Shown piece by piece: positions 25,128 through 33,769 of a stretch of DNA of 46,729 bases (position 1 is its first letter; each line of letters starts with the position of its first letter). The position numbers and the translations under genes were made by a program. The stretch is from Cellulomonas fimi. GTDB taxonomy: Bacteria > Actinomycetota > Actinomycetes > Actinomycetales > Cellulomonadaceae. Location: assembly GCF_028527925.1 (NCBI RefSeq), contig NZ_JAPESW010000029.1, positions 1 through 46,729 on the forward strand, read 5' to 3'. The notes beneath the pieces are model-generated. The model was given only the letters and a program-made list of their open reading frames with translations. It did no database searches and had not been told where the DNA came from.

Positions 25128-25694
25128 CTACCAGACGCCCAGGTGGTCCAGCAGGATGCGGACGCCGATGAAGATGAGGATCACGCCGCCGACGACCTCG
25201 GCCGGCCCCCGGAAGCGGACACCCACGCGGTGGCCGATCAGGACCCCGGCGAGCGAGACGACGAGCGTCACGACGCCGATGAGCAGGGCGGCCCCGGCGA
25301 TCGGCACGTCGAGGAACGCGAACCCGATCCCGACGGCGAGCGCGTCGACGCTCGTCGCGACGGACAGCACGAGCAGCTCGCGCACGCCGACGTGGTCCTC
25401 GTCCGGCTCGTCGTCGTCGCCCTGCGTGAACGCCTCGTGGAGCATCTTCCCGCCGATCACGGCGAGCAGCCCGAACGCGACCCAGTGGTCGACCTCGGTG
25501 ATGGAGTCCGCGAGCCGTACGCCCAGCAGCCAGCCGAGCAGCGGCATGAGGCCCTGGAACGCGCCGAACGCGACGGCGATCGCCGCGGTGTCGCGGAACG
25601 TCAGGCGGCGGATGTGCAGGCCCTTGCCGAGCGCGACGGCGAACGCGTCGGCGGACAGGCTGAGGGCGATCAGGAGCAGCGCCCAGGTCGACAT
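25128..25694 (-). CDS. mntP: manganese efflux pump MntP
   Basis: A 188-residue, six-span membrane protein of the MntP (DUF204) family. It shows the two inverted halves, each with the conserved Asp in a helix: LSADAFAVALGKGLHIRRL and SVDALAVGIGFAFLDVP. The loop between spans 3 and 4 is acidic (DDDEPDEDH). The ATG at 25694 is well defined. It exports Mn2+ from the cytoplasm. I looked for a yybP-ykoY-type manganese riboswitch in the 200 bases upstream and found no convincing fold. It is divergent from the metal-sensor gene at 25897, and converges on the PQQ protein gene. Confidence 0.88.
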   Translation of the reverse strand: MSTWALLLIALSLSADAFAVALGKGLHIRRLTFRDTAAIAVAFGAFQGLMPLLGWLLGVRLADSITEVDHWVAFGLLAVIGGKMLHEAFTQGDDDEPDEDHVGVRELLVLSVATSVDALAVGIGFAFLDVPIAGAALLIGVVTLVVSLAGVLIGHRVGVRFRGPAEVVGGVILIFIGVRILLDHLGVW

Positions 25695-25884
25695 CGTGGA
25701 GCTTCCGGTGGAGGGCGGCCGGGGCCGGGGGTGCGGCGGCGACCCCGGCGCCCGACCGTACGGGTCGCTCCACGGCGGGTGGTAGCCGAGGGCGTGTGAG
25801 AACGGTCTCGGAACTTCGGAGTGCGTGACCTGCGAAGACGCGGTTCCGGACGACCGAAGTCGCCCGCGGACGTGGTGTCGTGCT

Positions 25885-25908
25885 TACTATCTGCGCATGC
25901 ATGCAGAT
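25885..25908 (+). promoter_or_regulatory. probable leaderless promoter and operator of the KmtR-like gene
   Basis: TACTAT at 25885-25890 is a good -10 element only 6 bases before the ATG at 25897, so the mRNA is likely leaderless. An inverted repeat, ATCTGC-N8-GCAGAT (25889-25908), overlaps both the -10 and the start codon. That is where an ArsR-family repressor would be expected to bind for autoregulation. Confidence 0.5.
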
Positions 25909-26256
25909 TCGCAGGAACACGGGGTCGGCGTCGACTCGCCGTACGTCGACCTCGTCGTCGAGGTGTTCTCGCTGCTCGCCGACCCGACGCGCGTGCGGAT
26001 CGTCCTCGCCCTGCGCGACGGCGAGCTCTCCGTGAACCACCTCGCGGACCTCGTCGAGAAGTCGCCCACCTCCGTCTCCCAGCACCTCGCCAAGCTGCGC
26101 TGGGGGAGGATCGTCAGGGCCCGGCAGGACGGCACGCGCGTCTACTACTCGCTCGTCGACGAGCACGCCCGGACGCTCGTCACGCAGGCCGTCTACCAGG
26201 CGCAGCACGCGCTCGAGGACGTGCCTGCGCACCACCGGACGCACGCGACGTCCTGA
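25897..26256 (+). CDS. ArsR/SmtB-family metal sensor, KmtR-like
   Basis: A 119-residue winged-helix repressor starting MHADSQEHG. It closely tracks KmtR of Mycobacterium tuberculosis as I remember it: an LVVEVFSLLADPTRVRIVLA opening, SVSQHLAKLR recognition helix and ending VPAHHR. The KmtR Ni/Co ligands are conserved as H90, H104, H112 and H113. The fifth, a Glu in the AEH motif of KmtR, is Gln103 here. The neighbouring MFS gene starts 32 bases later and is the likely target. The gene appears to be leaderless. Ni/Co as ligand is an inference from the family. Confidence 0.75.
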   Translation: MHADSQEHGVGVDSPYVDLVVEVFSLLADPTRVRIVLALRDGELSVNHLADLVEKSPTSVSQHLAKLRWGRIVRARQDGTRVYYSLVDEHARTLVTQAVYQAQHALEDVPAHHRTHATS

Positions 26257-26288
26257 CCCCGACCGCGCCCCCGGAGCCGCACGACCTC

Positions 26289-27575
26289 ATGACCGCGCTC
26301 GCCCACCCCACGTTCCGCCGGCTCTTCACCGCGCAGGTCGTCTCGCTCGCCGGCACCGGGCTCGCCACCGTCGCGCTCGGACTGCTCGCCTACGACGTCG
26401 CCGGCGACCGCGCCGGCCAGGTGCTCGGCACGGTCTTCGCGATCAAGATGGTCGCGTACGTCGTCGTCGCACCCCTGGCTGCGGCCCTGGTCGTGCGCCT
26501 GCCGCGCCGGGCCGTCCTCGTCACCGCCGACGTCGTCCGCGCCGCCGCCGCGCTGTGCCTGCCGTTCGTCGACGCCACCTGGCAGGTCTACGTCCTCGTC
26601 CTCGTCCTGCAGGCCGCCTCCGCGACGCACACCCCGACCTGGCAGGCGGTCGTCCCCGACGTGCTGCCCGACGAGCGCGAGTACACGCAGGCGCTGTCGC
26701 TCGCGCGGCTGGCCGACGACCTCGAGATGGTCCTGTCACCCGTGCTCGCCGCCGCCCTCCTGCTGCTCATCCCGTCGCACGCCCTGTTCGTCGGCACCGC
26801 CGCCGGGTTCGCCGCGTCGGCCGTGCTGGTCGCGACGGTCGCGATCGGTCGACCGCGCGCGTCGGCCGCGGGCGACGACCCCGCGTTCGCCGAGCTCCCG
26901 CTCGGGGCGCGCGTCCGGTACGGCGCCGCGCTGCTCGTCCGCACGCCCGCGCTGCGGCCCGTCCTCGCGCTCAACCTCGCGGTCGCCGCCGCGGGCGCGT
27001 TCGTCCTGGTCCAGACCGTCGTCGTCGCCCGCTCGACGTTCGGCCAGGGGGACACCGCGGTCGCGCTGCTGCTCGCCGCCAACGGCGCCGGGTCCATGGC
27101 CGCGGCGCTCCTGCTGCCCCGCATGCTGGGGCGGCTGTCCGACCGGGCGGTCATGCTCGGCGGCGCCGTGGCGCTCGCGGCCGCGACCGCGCTCGTGCCG
27201 CTCGCGCTGCGTGTGCCGTCCGTCGCGGGGCTCGTGCTCGTCGGCGTCCTCTGGCTCGTCGTCGGCGCCGGGTGGGCGTGCGCCGAGGTCCCCGTCGGGC
27301 GGCTCGTCGTGCGCGACCTGCCCGAGGCCGACCGACCCGCCGCGTTCGCGGCGCAGTTCTCGCTGTCGCACGCGTGCTGGCTCGTGACCTACCCGGTCGC
27401 CGGATGGCTCGGCGGCGCCGGCCTCACGGGCGCGGCCGTCGCGCTCGCCGTCGTGTCGGCGGTGGCGACCGCCGCAGCGGCGTCGCTGTGGCCGGTGGGC
27501 TCGTCGGGCCACGGCGGCCCGCTCCGGAGCACGCCGGCCGCGGGCACGCGTGAGGACGCGACGACGGCCGCGTAG
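26289..27575 (+). CDS. MFS transporter, probable efflux
   Basis: A 428-residue major facilitator with about 12 hydrophobic spans, beginning MTALAHPTFRRLFTAQVVSL. This N-terminal HPxFRRLFxAQ pattern is typical of DHA3-type and NreB-like exporters. The cytoplasmic loop between spans 2 and 3 has LVVRLPRRAVLVTADVVRAA. It lies 32 bases behind the KmtR-like gene, which suggests control by that sensor and hence a nickel/cobalt export role like NreB. Substrate prediction from sequence alone is weak, and a drug exporter is the main alternative. The last 30 residues are a disordered tail. Confidence 0.75.
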   Translation: MTALAHPTFRRLFTAQVVSLAGTGLATVALGLLAYDVAGDRAGQVLGTVFAIKMVAYVVVAPLAAALVVRLPRRAVLVTADVVRAAAALCLPFVDATWQVYVLVLVLQAASATHTPTWQAVVPDVLPDEREYTQALSLARLADDLEMVLSPVLAAALLLLIPSHALFVGTAAGFAASAVLVATVAIGRPRASAAGDDPAFAELPLGARVRYGAALLVRTPALRPVLALNLAVAAAGAFVLVQTVVVARSTFGQGDTAVALLLAANGAGSMAAALLLPRMLGRLSDRAVMLGGAVALAAATALVPLALRVPSVAGLVLVGVLWLVVGAGWACAEVPVGRLVVRDLPEADRPAAFAAQFSLSHACWLVTYPVAGWLGGAGLTGAAVALAVVSAVATAAAASLWPVGSSGHGGPLRSTPAAGTREDATTAA

Positions 27576-27679
27576 CCGACCACCGGCGCCGGCCCACGCG
27601 CGCCGCCGCACGCCGCGCGCACCGGGAGCGGCCGCGTGCGACAGTGGGCGCGCCTCGTCGTCCAGCCCCGGAGCGCACC

Positions 27680-28594
27680 GTGCAGCCCGTCCCCGACCAG
27701 ACCGGCCGCACGTTCGTCGTGACCGGTGCCACCAGCGGCCTCGGCCGGGAGGCCGCGCAGCGGCTCGCCGCCGCGGGCGCGCACGTCGTCGCGACCGCGC
27801 GGGACGAGCGCCGGGGGACGACCGCGGTCGAGGAGATCCGCGCCGCCGTCCCGGGCGCGCACGTCGAGCTGCGGATGCTCGACCTCGCCGACCTGTCCTC
27901 GGTCGCCGCGTTCGCCGACGGCATCTCCCGCGACCTGCCGCACCTCGACGCGCTGCTCAACAACGCGGGCGTCATGGCCGTGCCGACGCGGTTCGAGACC
28001 GTCGACGGCTTCGAGCTGCAGCTCGCGACCAACGCGCTCGGACCGCTCGCCCTCACGAACCGGCTGCTGCCGCTCCTCCTCGACGCCCCCGCGCCGCGCG
28101 TCGTGTGGACCGGCAGCGGCGTCGCGCACGTCGGCCGCATCCGGTTCGACGACCTCCAGGCCCGCCGCCGCTACCGCCCGTGGCGCGCGTACGCGCAGTC
28201 GAAGCTCGCCGACGTGCTCCTCGCCCGCCACCTGGCGCACGTCGCCGACCGCCGCGGCTGGCCCCTGCTGTCGCTCGCGACGCACCCCGGCTTCACGCGC
28301 ACCAACCTGCAGACCGCCGGCGCGTCGCTGGGCCGGGACACGCCCCGCCGGTCTCCCTTCGGCGAGCGGTCCGTGCTGCCGTCCATGTCGGCGGCCGAGG
28401 GCGTCGGGTCGCTCCTGCTCGCGGCGACCGGCGACGTCGCGCAGGGCGCGTACCTCGGGCCCACGGGAACCTTCGGGATCGTCGGCCCGCCCGGACCTGC
28501 GCGGCTCGGGCGGCGGATGCGCGACGCCGGGACCGCCGCCCGGCTGTGGCAGGTCGCCGAGGACCTCACCGGGACGTCCCTCCCGGACCGCTGA
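27680..28594 (+). CDS. short-chain dehydrogenase/reductase
   Basis: A 304-residue classical-type SDR. The cofactor motif TGATSGLG lies near residue 15, the NNAG motif (LNNAGVM) near 97, and the catalytic YxxxK appears as YAQSK near 173, with TGSGVAHVG holding the active Ser. It resembles the retinol-dehydrogenase/oxidoreductase group that has a long C-terminus. The start is uncertain: I use the GTG at 27680 (VQPVPDQTGRTFVVTG); a GTG at 27644 is possible. The substrate is unknown. It stands alone between the MFS and penicillin-binding-protein genes. Confidence 0.78.
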   Translation: MQPVPDQTGRTFVVTGATSGLGREAAQRLAAAGAHVVATARDERRGTTAVEEIRAAVPGAHVELRMLDLADLSSVAAFADGISRDLPHLDALLNNAGVMAVPTRFETVDGFELQLATNALGPLALTNRLLPLLLDAPAPRVVWTGSGVAHVGRIRFDDLQARRRYRPWRAYAQSKLADVLLARHLAHVADRRGWPLLSLATHPGFTRTNLQTAGASLGRDTPRRSPFGERSVLPSMSAAEGVGSLLLAATGDVAQGAYLGPTGTFGIVGPPGPARLGRRMRDAGTAARLWQVAEDLTGTSLPDR

Positions 28595-28863
28595 GCCGCG
28601 CCGTCGTCGACGCCGACGCCCGTCGCCCTCGGTGACCTGGGACCCACGTCCCGGCCGCACGCCGAGCGGGGTCGTCGCGGTGAGGAGGAAGGGTGAAGGC
28701 TTCCGTGTTCTCACCCGGTCGGGCGTCGGGCGGTGCCACGCTGCCGGGAGACGTCCCGCCCCGCGAACTCGCTGGCCCCCGGCCTGCGCGACGGGCCAGG
28801 ATGACCGCTCGGACGGAACGCAGACGGGCCGACGCCGCTGCCGGCCCGACGACAGGAGACCTG

Positions 28864-30900
28864 ATGACGCTCGACCGCGCGCGCGACGACGCGCCCGCCC
28901 TCCGCCGACGCCCCCGCCGCCGCCGGGGACCGGCCGTGCTCGGGCTGGTCGGCGCGGCGACGCTCGTCGTCGTCGGGACGCTCTCGGCGTGCTCGCCCAA
29001 GCCCCCCGGTCCGCAGGAGGCGCTCGAGACGCTGACCCAGGCGATCGAGTCGGGCGACTTCGGCGCGGTCGAGTTCGTGGCCGGCTCCGGGGACGCCGCG
29101 GCCGCGGCGGAGCTGCGCACCACGACGTTCGAGGGGATCCAGCCGTGGGTCCCTCAGGTCGCGGTCGGCGAGGTGACGGAGCCCGAGGACGACCCCGACG
29201 CCGCGACCGCGAGCCTCGCGTACACGTGGGACGTCGACGACGGCCCGGTCGACTGGACGTACACGACGCAGGTGTCCCTCGCGCGCGACGCCGAGGACGC
29301 CGAGGTGTGGCGGGTCGCGTGGACGCCGGGGGTCCTCGTGCCCGACCTCCAGCCGACCGAGACCCTGCGCGTGACGCGCCAGCAGGCCGAGCGCGGCCGG
29401 GTGCTCGGGGCGGGGGACCAGGTCATCGTCGAGCCGCGCGCGGTGCGTCGCGTGGGTGTCGACAAGACGCTCGTCGACGCCGCGGGCCAGGAGGCCGCCG
29501 CCCGCGCGCTCGCCGCGGCGCTCACGATGGACGTCGACGCGTACGTGCAGCGGGTCGCGTCCGCGGGCCCGAAGGCGTTCGTCGAGGCGATCGTCGTGCG
29601 CGACGGCGACACGCAGTACGACGTCGACGCGCTGCTCGCGACGCCCGGCGTACGGGCCGTGGCCGACACGATCCCGCTCGCCCCGACGCGCCGCTTCGCG
29701 CGGCCCATCCTCGGGACGGTGGGGTCGGCGACCGCGGAGATCGTCGAGAAGTCGCAGGGAGCGATCGCGGCGGGCGACCTGACGGGGCTGTCCGGGCTGC
29801 AACGGCAGTACGACGCGCAGCTGCGCGGCCGGCCCGGGCTCACGATCGAGGCCGTGCCGGCCGACGGTGTCGCCGTGCGGCAGCTCTTCCGGTCCGACCC
29901 CGCGCCCGGCACGGACCTGCGCACGACGCTCGACCCCCGCCTGCAGGACGGCGCCGAGACGATCCTCGCGGATGTCGGGCCTGCGAGCGCGATCGTCGCG
30001 ATCCGTCCGTCGTCGGGCGAGGTGCTGGCCGCGGCCAGCGGTCCCGGCGGCGACGGCATGTCGACCGCGACGCTCGGGCAGTACGCGCCGGGCTCGACGT
30101 TCAAGGTCGCGAGCGCGCTCGCCCTGCTGCGGTCGGGCCTGACGGCGGACTCGACCGTCTCGTGCCCGCCGACGACGACCGTCGACGGCCGCCAGTTCTC
30201 GAACTTCCCGGACTACCCGTCGGACGCGCTCGGCGACGTGCCGCTGCGGACCGCGTTCGCGCAGTCCTGCAACACCGCCTTCATCTCGGCGCGCGACCAG
30301 GCGCCGCAGTCGGCGCTCGTCGACGCCGCGGGGTCGCTCGGGCTCGTGCCGGACGCCGACCTGGGCTTCGCGGCGTTCCTCGGCGCGGTGCCGTCGGACT
30401 CCGACGGGACGGACCACGCGGCGTCGATGATCGGGCAGGGGCGCGTGCTCGCGTCACCGCTCGGCATGGCGACCGTCGCGGCGTCGGTCGCGGCAGGCGC
30501 CACGGTGACCCCGCACCTCGTCGTCGACGCCGAGGGTGACGGTGACGCGGCGGATGAGGCGGCGGACGACCCGTCGGGGGCGCCGACACCCGCCGAGGAC
30601 ACGCCGACGGCGCGCCCGCACGTGCCGCTCACCGGACCGGAGTCGGAGTCGCTGCGCGCGCTCATGCGGGCGGTCGTGACCGAGGGCGGCGGGTCGTTCC
30701 TGCAGGACGCGCCCGGCGGCGAGGTCATGGCGAAGTCCGGGACGGCGCAGTTCGGCGACGCGGCGAACCTGCAGAACCACGTGTGGATGATCGCGATCCA
30801 GGGCGACCTGGCCGTCGCGGTGTTCGTGGATGTCGGAGACTACGGTTCGACGACCGCGGGCCCGCTGCTCGAGCAGTTCCTGGCGACCGCCGCCGGCTGA
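28864..30900 (+). CDS. penicillin-binding protein, MecA-like NTF2 domain, lipoprotein
   Basis: A 678-residue class-B-type PBP with the ATG at 28864 behind AGGAG. An Arg-rich N-terminus and membrane segment end in the lipobox LSAC, with Cys43 the probable lipid site. Residues of about 50-165 are an NTF2/MecA-N domain, then a dimerisation module. The transpeptidase domain holds STFK (Ser411), SCN (468-470) and KSGT (624-627). It cross-links peptidoglycan and probably contributes to basal beta-lactam tolerance. The Asp/Glu-rich insert near 560-590 is unusual but common in high-GC actinobacteria. Confidence 0.87.
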   Translation: MTLDRARDDAPALRRRPRRRRGPAVLGLVGAATLVVVGTLSACSPKPPGPQEALETLTQAIESGDFGAVEFVAGSGDAAAAAELRTTTFEGIQPWVPQVAVGEVTEPEDDPDAATASLAYTWDVDDGPVDWTYTTQVSLARDAEDAEVWRVAWTPGVLVPDLQPTETLRVTRQQAERGRVLGAGDQVIVEPRAVRRVGVDKTLVDAAGQEAAARALAAALTMDVDAYVQRVASAGPKAFVEAIVVRDGDTQYDVDALLATPGVRAVADTIPLAPTRRFARPILGTVGSATAEIVEKSQGAIAAGDLTGLSGLQRQYDAQLRGRPGLTIEAVPADGVAVRQLFRSDPAPGTDLRTTLDPRLQDGAETILADVGPASAIVAIRPSSGEVLAAASGPGGDGMSTATLGQYAPGSTFKVASALALLRSGLTADSTVSCPPTTTVDGRQFSNFPDYPSDALGDVPLRTAFAQSCNTAFISARDQAPQSALVDAAGSLGLVPDADLGFAAFLGAVPSDSDGTDHAASMIGQGRVLASPLGMATVAASVAAGATVTPHLVVDAEGDGDAADEAADDPSGAPTPAEDTPTARPHVPLTGPESESLRALMRAVVTEGGGSFLQDAPGGEVMAKSGTAQFGDAANLQNHVWMIAIQGDLAVAVFVDVGDYGSTTAGPLLEQFLATAAG

Positions 30901-30954
30901 CGCGCGGTCGTCGTCCGCCCGGTCCCGGGCGGGTGCGCCACCAGGAGGACGACG

Positions 30955-31905
30955 ATGACCGACCGTGCGCTCAGCGTGCTGCTGCCCCGTGACCTGCCCG
31001 CCGGACGCGTCCGCGAGTTCGTGCTGCGCGCGGAGGGGCTCGGCTTCGACGAGGTGTGGGTCGTCGAGGACTGCTTCTTCCGCGGCGGCGTCGCACAGGC
31101 ATCGGCGGTGCTCGCCTGGACCGAGCGGATCCGGGTCGGCGTCGGGATCCTGCCCGCGGCCGTACGGGACGCGGCGTTCACGGCCATGGAGGCCGCGACG
31201 CTCGCCGAGCTGTTCCCCGGCCGGGTCGACGTGGGCATCGGGCACGGCATGCCCGCGTGGATGCGGCAGGTCGGGGCGTGGCCCGCGAGCCCGCTCACGA
31301 TGCTCGAGGAGCACCTGCGCGCCGTGCGCGCGATCGTGCACGGCGAGCGCGTCGACGCCGACGGCCGGTACGTGCACCTCGACGGCGTGCAGCTCGAGTC
31401 GCCGCCCGCGCACCCGCCGCGCATCCTCGCCGGTGTGCGCGGTCCGCGGTCGCTCGCGGTGTCGGGCCGGTACGCCGACGGGACCGTCCTCGCCGAGCCC
31501 GTGACGCCCGAGTACGTCGCGACGGCGCTCTCGCAGATCGCCCCGACGCGTGACCACCGCGTGGTCGCGTACTGCGTCGCGGCGGTCGACGACGACGCCG
31601 ACGCGGCCCGTCGGCTGGCGCGGCCCGCGCTCGCGTGGGTGGGCGAGCCGGACTGGGCGCCGCACCTCGCGCCGCTGCCCTACGCCGACGAGATCGCCGC
31701 GCTGCGGGCGTCGGTCGGGTCGCCCGAGGACTTCGGTGCCGCGCTGCCCGACGCGTGGGTCGACGACCTCGGGATCGTCGGGACGCCGGCGGCCGCGCGC
31801 GCCCGGCTCGACGCGCTGTTCGACGCGGGCGTGTCGTCGGCGGTCCTGTTCCCGCTCGGCCCCGACCCCGTCGCCGCGCTGGACTCGCTCGCGCGTCTGC
31901 GCTGA
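30955..31905 (+). CDS. LLM-class (luciferase-like) flavin/F420-dependent oxidoreductase
   Basis: A 316-residue luciferase-like monooxygenase-fold protein, starting MTDRALSVLLPRDLPAGRVR behind AGGAGG. It shows the TIM-barrel patterns of the family: GFDEVWVVEDCF, GVGILPAAVRDAAFTAMEAA and FPGRVDVGIGHGMPAWMRQ. In actinobacteria this group mostly uses F420 (methylene-H4MPT-reductase-like), which is likely but not provable here. The substrate is unknown. It follows the PBP gene by 54 bases without obvious functional link. Confidence 0.8.
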   Translation: MTDRALSVLLPRDLPAGRVREFVLRAEGLGFDEVWVVEDCFFRGGVAQASAVLAWTERIRVGVGILPAAVRDAAFTAMEAATLAELFPGRVDVGIGHGMPAWMRQVGAWPASPLTMLEEHLRAVRAIVHGERVDADGRYVHLDGVQLESPPAHPPRILAGVRGPRSLAVSGRYADGTVLAEPVTPEYVATALSQIAPTRDHRVVAYCVAAVDDDADAARRLARPALAWVGEPDWAPHLAPLPYADEIAALRASVGSPEDFGAALPDAWVDDLGIVGTPAAARARLDALFDAGVSSAVLFPLGPDPVAALDSLARLR

Positions 31906-32054
31906 CCGCGGCGGCGTCCCGGGGGGCCGTCGCACGGCGGGTCGTCCCCGGCGTGCGGGACGTGCGCGGCCGGGCGCGTCGTCCCGTGATGGAATGCGAC
32001 GAGCCCGCCGCCGTCGGATCGCCGCCGATCCGTGATCGCCCCCTGGAGCCCGTC

Positions 32055-33020
32055 ATGACGTCGTTCGCCCCCGGCACGCCCGGCTGGATGCGCCCCCTCG
32101 GTCGCACGGGACTCGAGGTGTCCGCGGTGTGCCTCGGCGGTGGGCCGCTCGGCAGCATGCCGGACCTGTTCGGCCGCGACGTGCCCGCCGACGAGGGCGT
32201 CGCGACCGTGCTCGCCGCGCTCGACAGCCCCATCCGGTTCGTCGACACGTCGAACGGGTACAGCGACGGCGAGAGCGAGCGGCGGATCGGCGCGGCGCTG
32301 CGCGAGGTCGGCGGGCTGCCCGCGGGCGTCACGGTCGCGACGAAGGTCGACCCGAAGGACGGCGACTACTCGGGCGACCGCGTGCTCGCGTCGGTCGCGG
32401 AGAGCCGCGAGCGCCTGGGACTCGACCACCTGCCGCTCGTGCACCTGCACGACCCCGAGTTCTGGTCGTTCGAGGACCTCGCCGGTCCGGGCGGGGCCGT
32501 CGAGGCGCTCGTCGCGCTGCGGGAGTCGGGCGAGGTCGGGGCGATCGGGCTGGCGGGCGGGCGCGTGCAGGAGATCGCGCGCTACCTCGCGCTCGGGGTG
32601 TTCGACGTGCTGCTCGTGCACAACCGCTGGACGCTGCTCGACCGGTCCGCGGGGCCGCTGCTCGACGAGGCGGAGCGGCAGGGCATGGGCATCCTCAACG
32701 CGGCCGTGCACGGCGGCGGCATCCTCGCGAAGCAGGAGGGCGGCCCGACGACGTACGGCTACCGCGAGGCCCCGCCCGAGGTGCTGGACGCTGCCGAGGC
32801 GATGCGACGCGTGTGCGCCGAGCACGGCACGGACATCGCGACGGCGGCGCTGCAGTTCTCCCTGCGCGACCCGCGCGTCGGGGCGACGATCGTCGGCATG
32901 AGCCGCCCGCAGCGCGTCGCGCAGACCGTCGCCGCCGCGTCGGCGGAGCTCCCCGACGCGCTGTGGCCGGAGCTCGAGGCGCTGCTCCCGCCCGCGCGGA
33001 CCTGGCTCGACGCGGAGTGA
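32055..33020 (+). CDS. aldo/keto reductase (aldose-dehydrogenase-like)
   Basis: A 321-residue AKR barrel: MTSFAPGTPGWMRPLGRTGL, then EVSAVCLGGGPLG. The catalytic tetrad is visible as D and Y in VDTSNGYSDGESE, Lys in VATKVD and His in LVHLHDPEFW. The sequence is closest in style to the D-threo-aldose/L-galactose/fucose dehydrogenase subgroup. I chose the ATG at 32055 because the alignment with AKRs begins there and GGAG precedes it. It probably oxidises or reduces a sugar with NAD(P). The next gene overlaps it by 4 bases (GTGA). Confidence 0.83.
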   Translation: MTSFAPGTPGWMRPLGRTGLEVSAVCLGGGPLGSMPDLFGRDVPADEGVATVLAALDSPIRFVDTSNGYSDGESERRIGAALREVGGLPAGVTVATKVDPKDGDYSGDRVLASVAESRERLGLDHLPLVHLHDPEFWSFEDLAGPGGAVEALVALRESGEVGAIGLAGGRVQEIARYLALGVFDVLLVHNRWTLLDRSAGPLLDEAERQGMGILNAAVHGGGILAKQEGGPTTYGYREAPPEVLDAAEAMRRVCAEHGTDIATAALQFSLRDPRVGATIVGMSRPQRVAQTVAAASAELPDALWPELEALLPPARTWLDAE

Positions 33021-33673
33021 GCGCCGACCCGACCGCGGGGCCGACGTTCGACCTGCCCGGCGCGCTCGAACCGCTCCTCGCGGAGCGCGGCTTCACGCGC
33101 GGCGGTCCCGTGTTCCGCGGGCGGTCCGGGGACGTCGCGATGGTCGTGCGGTGCGAGCCGCAGGCGCGGATCGACCGGGTCCGCACGATCACCGTCGAGT
33201 GCACGCCCGCCGAAGGCGAGCGGACGGCGGGGGACCGGTTCGTGCACCAGTTCAACCAGGCCGCGACGGCGTTCGGGTGGCGCGGCGAGTACACCGCGCA
33301 GACGCCCGGCTTCCCGCAGGTGATCGTCGACGACTTCGCGCGCCTCACGCTGCCGTTCGTCGACCGGGCGACGAGCGTCCGGGCGATCGCGGAGCTCGTG
33401 CTCGACGGCGAGGTGCCGCCGTCGGACGGCCGCGACCCGCTGCTGGCACGCGTGACCGACCCGTACGAGGCGGCGCGGCGGTTCGGCTGGCCGGACCTCG
33501 CGGCGCGCGCGGTCGAGGTCGCCGAGGGTCTCGACCTCGACTGGCGCGGCTACGAGGCGTTCCGGACGTGGGCCGACTACTACGCCGTCGAGGTGCGGCT
33601 CCGGAAGCCGCGATTCAGCCTCCGGCACTCGATCGACCGCTTCCTGCCGCTCCAGCACCGCCGCTACGCCTAG
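33017..33673 (+). CDS. protein of unknown function coupled to aldo/keto reductase
   Basis: A 218-residue protein not recognised from sequence. The GTG at 33017 overlaps the stop of the aldo/keto reductase, which supports the start and a shared transcript. It appears soluble, with no signal or membrane span. The first 120 residues (LEPLLAERGFTRGGPVFRGR, FVHQFNQAATAFGWRGEYT) look like a DUF4304-type fold, where a protein starts with a short helix and strand pattern. This resemblance is weak. The C-terminus is Arg-rich. Codon use matches its neighbours. Confidence 0.65.
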   Translation: MSADPTAGPTFDLPGALEPLLAERGFTRGGPVFRGRSGDVAMVVRCEPQARIDRVRTITVECTPAEGERTAGDRFVHQFNQAATAFGWRGEYTAQTPGFPQVIVDDFARLTLPFVDRATSVRAIAELVLDGEVPPSDGRDPLLARVTDPYEAARRFGWPDLAARAVEVAEGLDLDWRGYEAFRTWADYYAVEVRLRKPRFSLRHSIDRFLPLQHRRYA

Positions 33674-33769
33674 GACGTGTCCCCTCAAGTGCTGCGGTAT
33701 CCGTCGTGGTGAAGGGCGGCGTGTTCACGTGGGACGTGCCCACCTCTCGGAAAGACTGAGGTGAAGATC

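Noticed and set aside
25695..25884. Manganese riboswitch (yybP-ykoY) before mntP
   Set aside because: I found no convincing conserved loops or pairing in this GC-rich stretch.
30915..30932. CCGCCCGGTCCCGGGCGG hairpin between the PBP and LLM genes
   Set aside because: The stem is only 8 pairs with a 2-base loop and no T-run. The two genes are 54 bases apart and may be co-transcribed, so terminator status is too weak to call.
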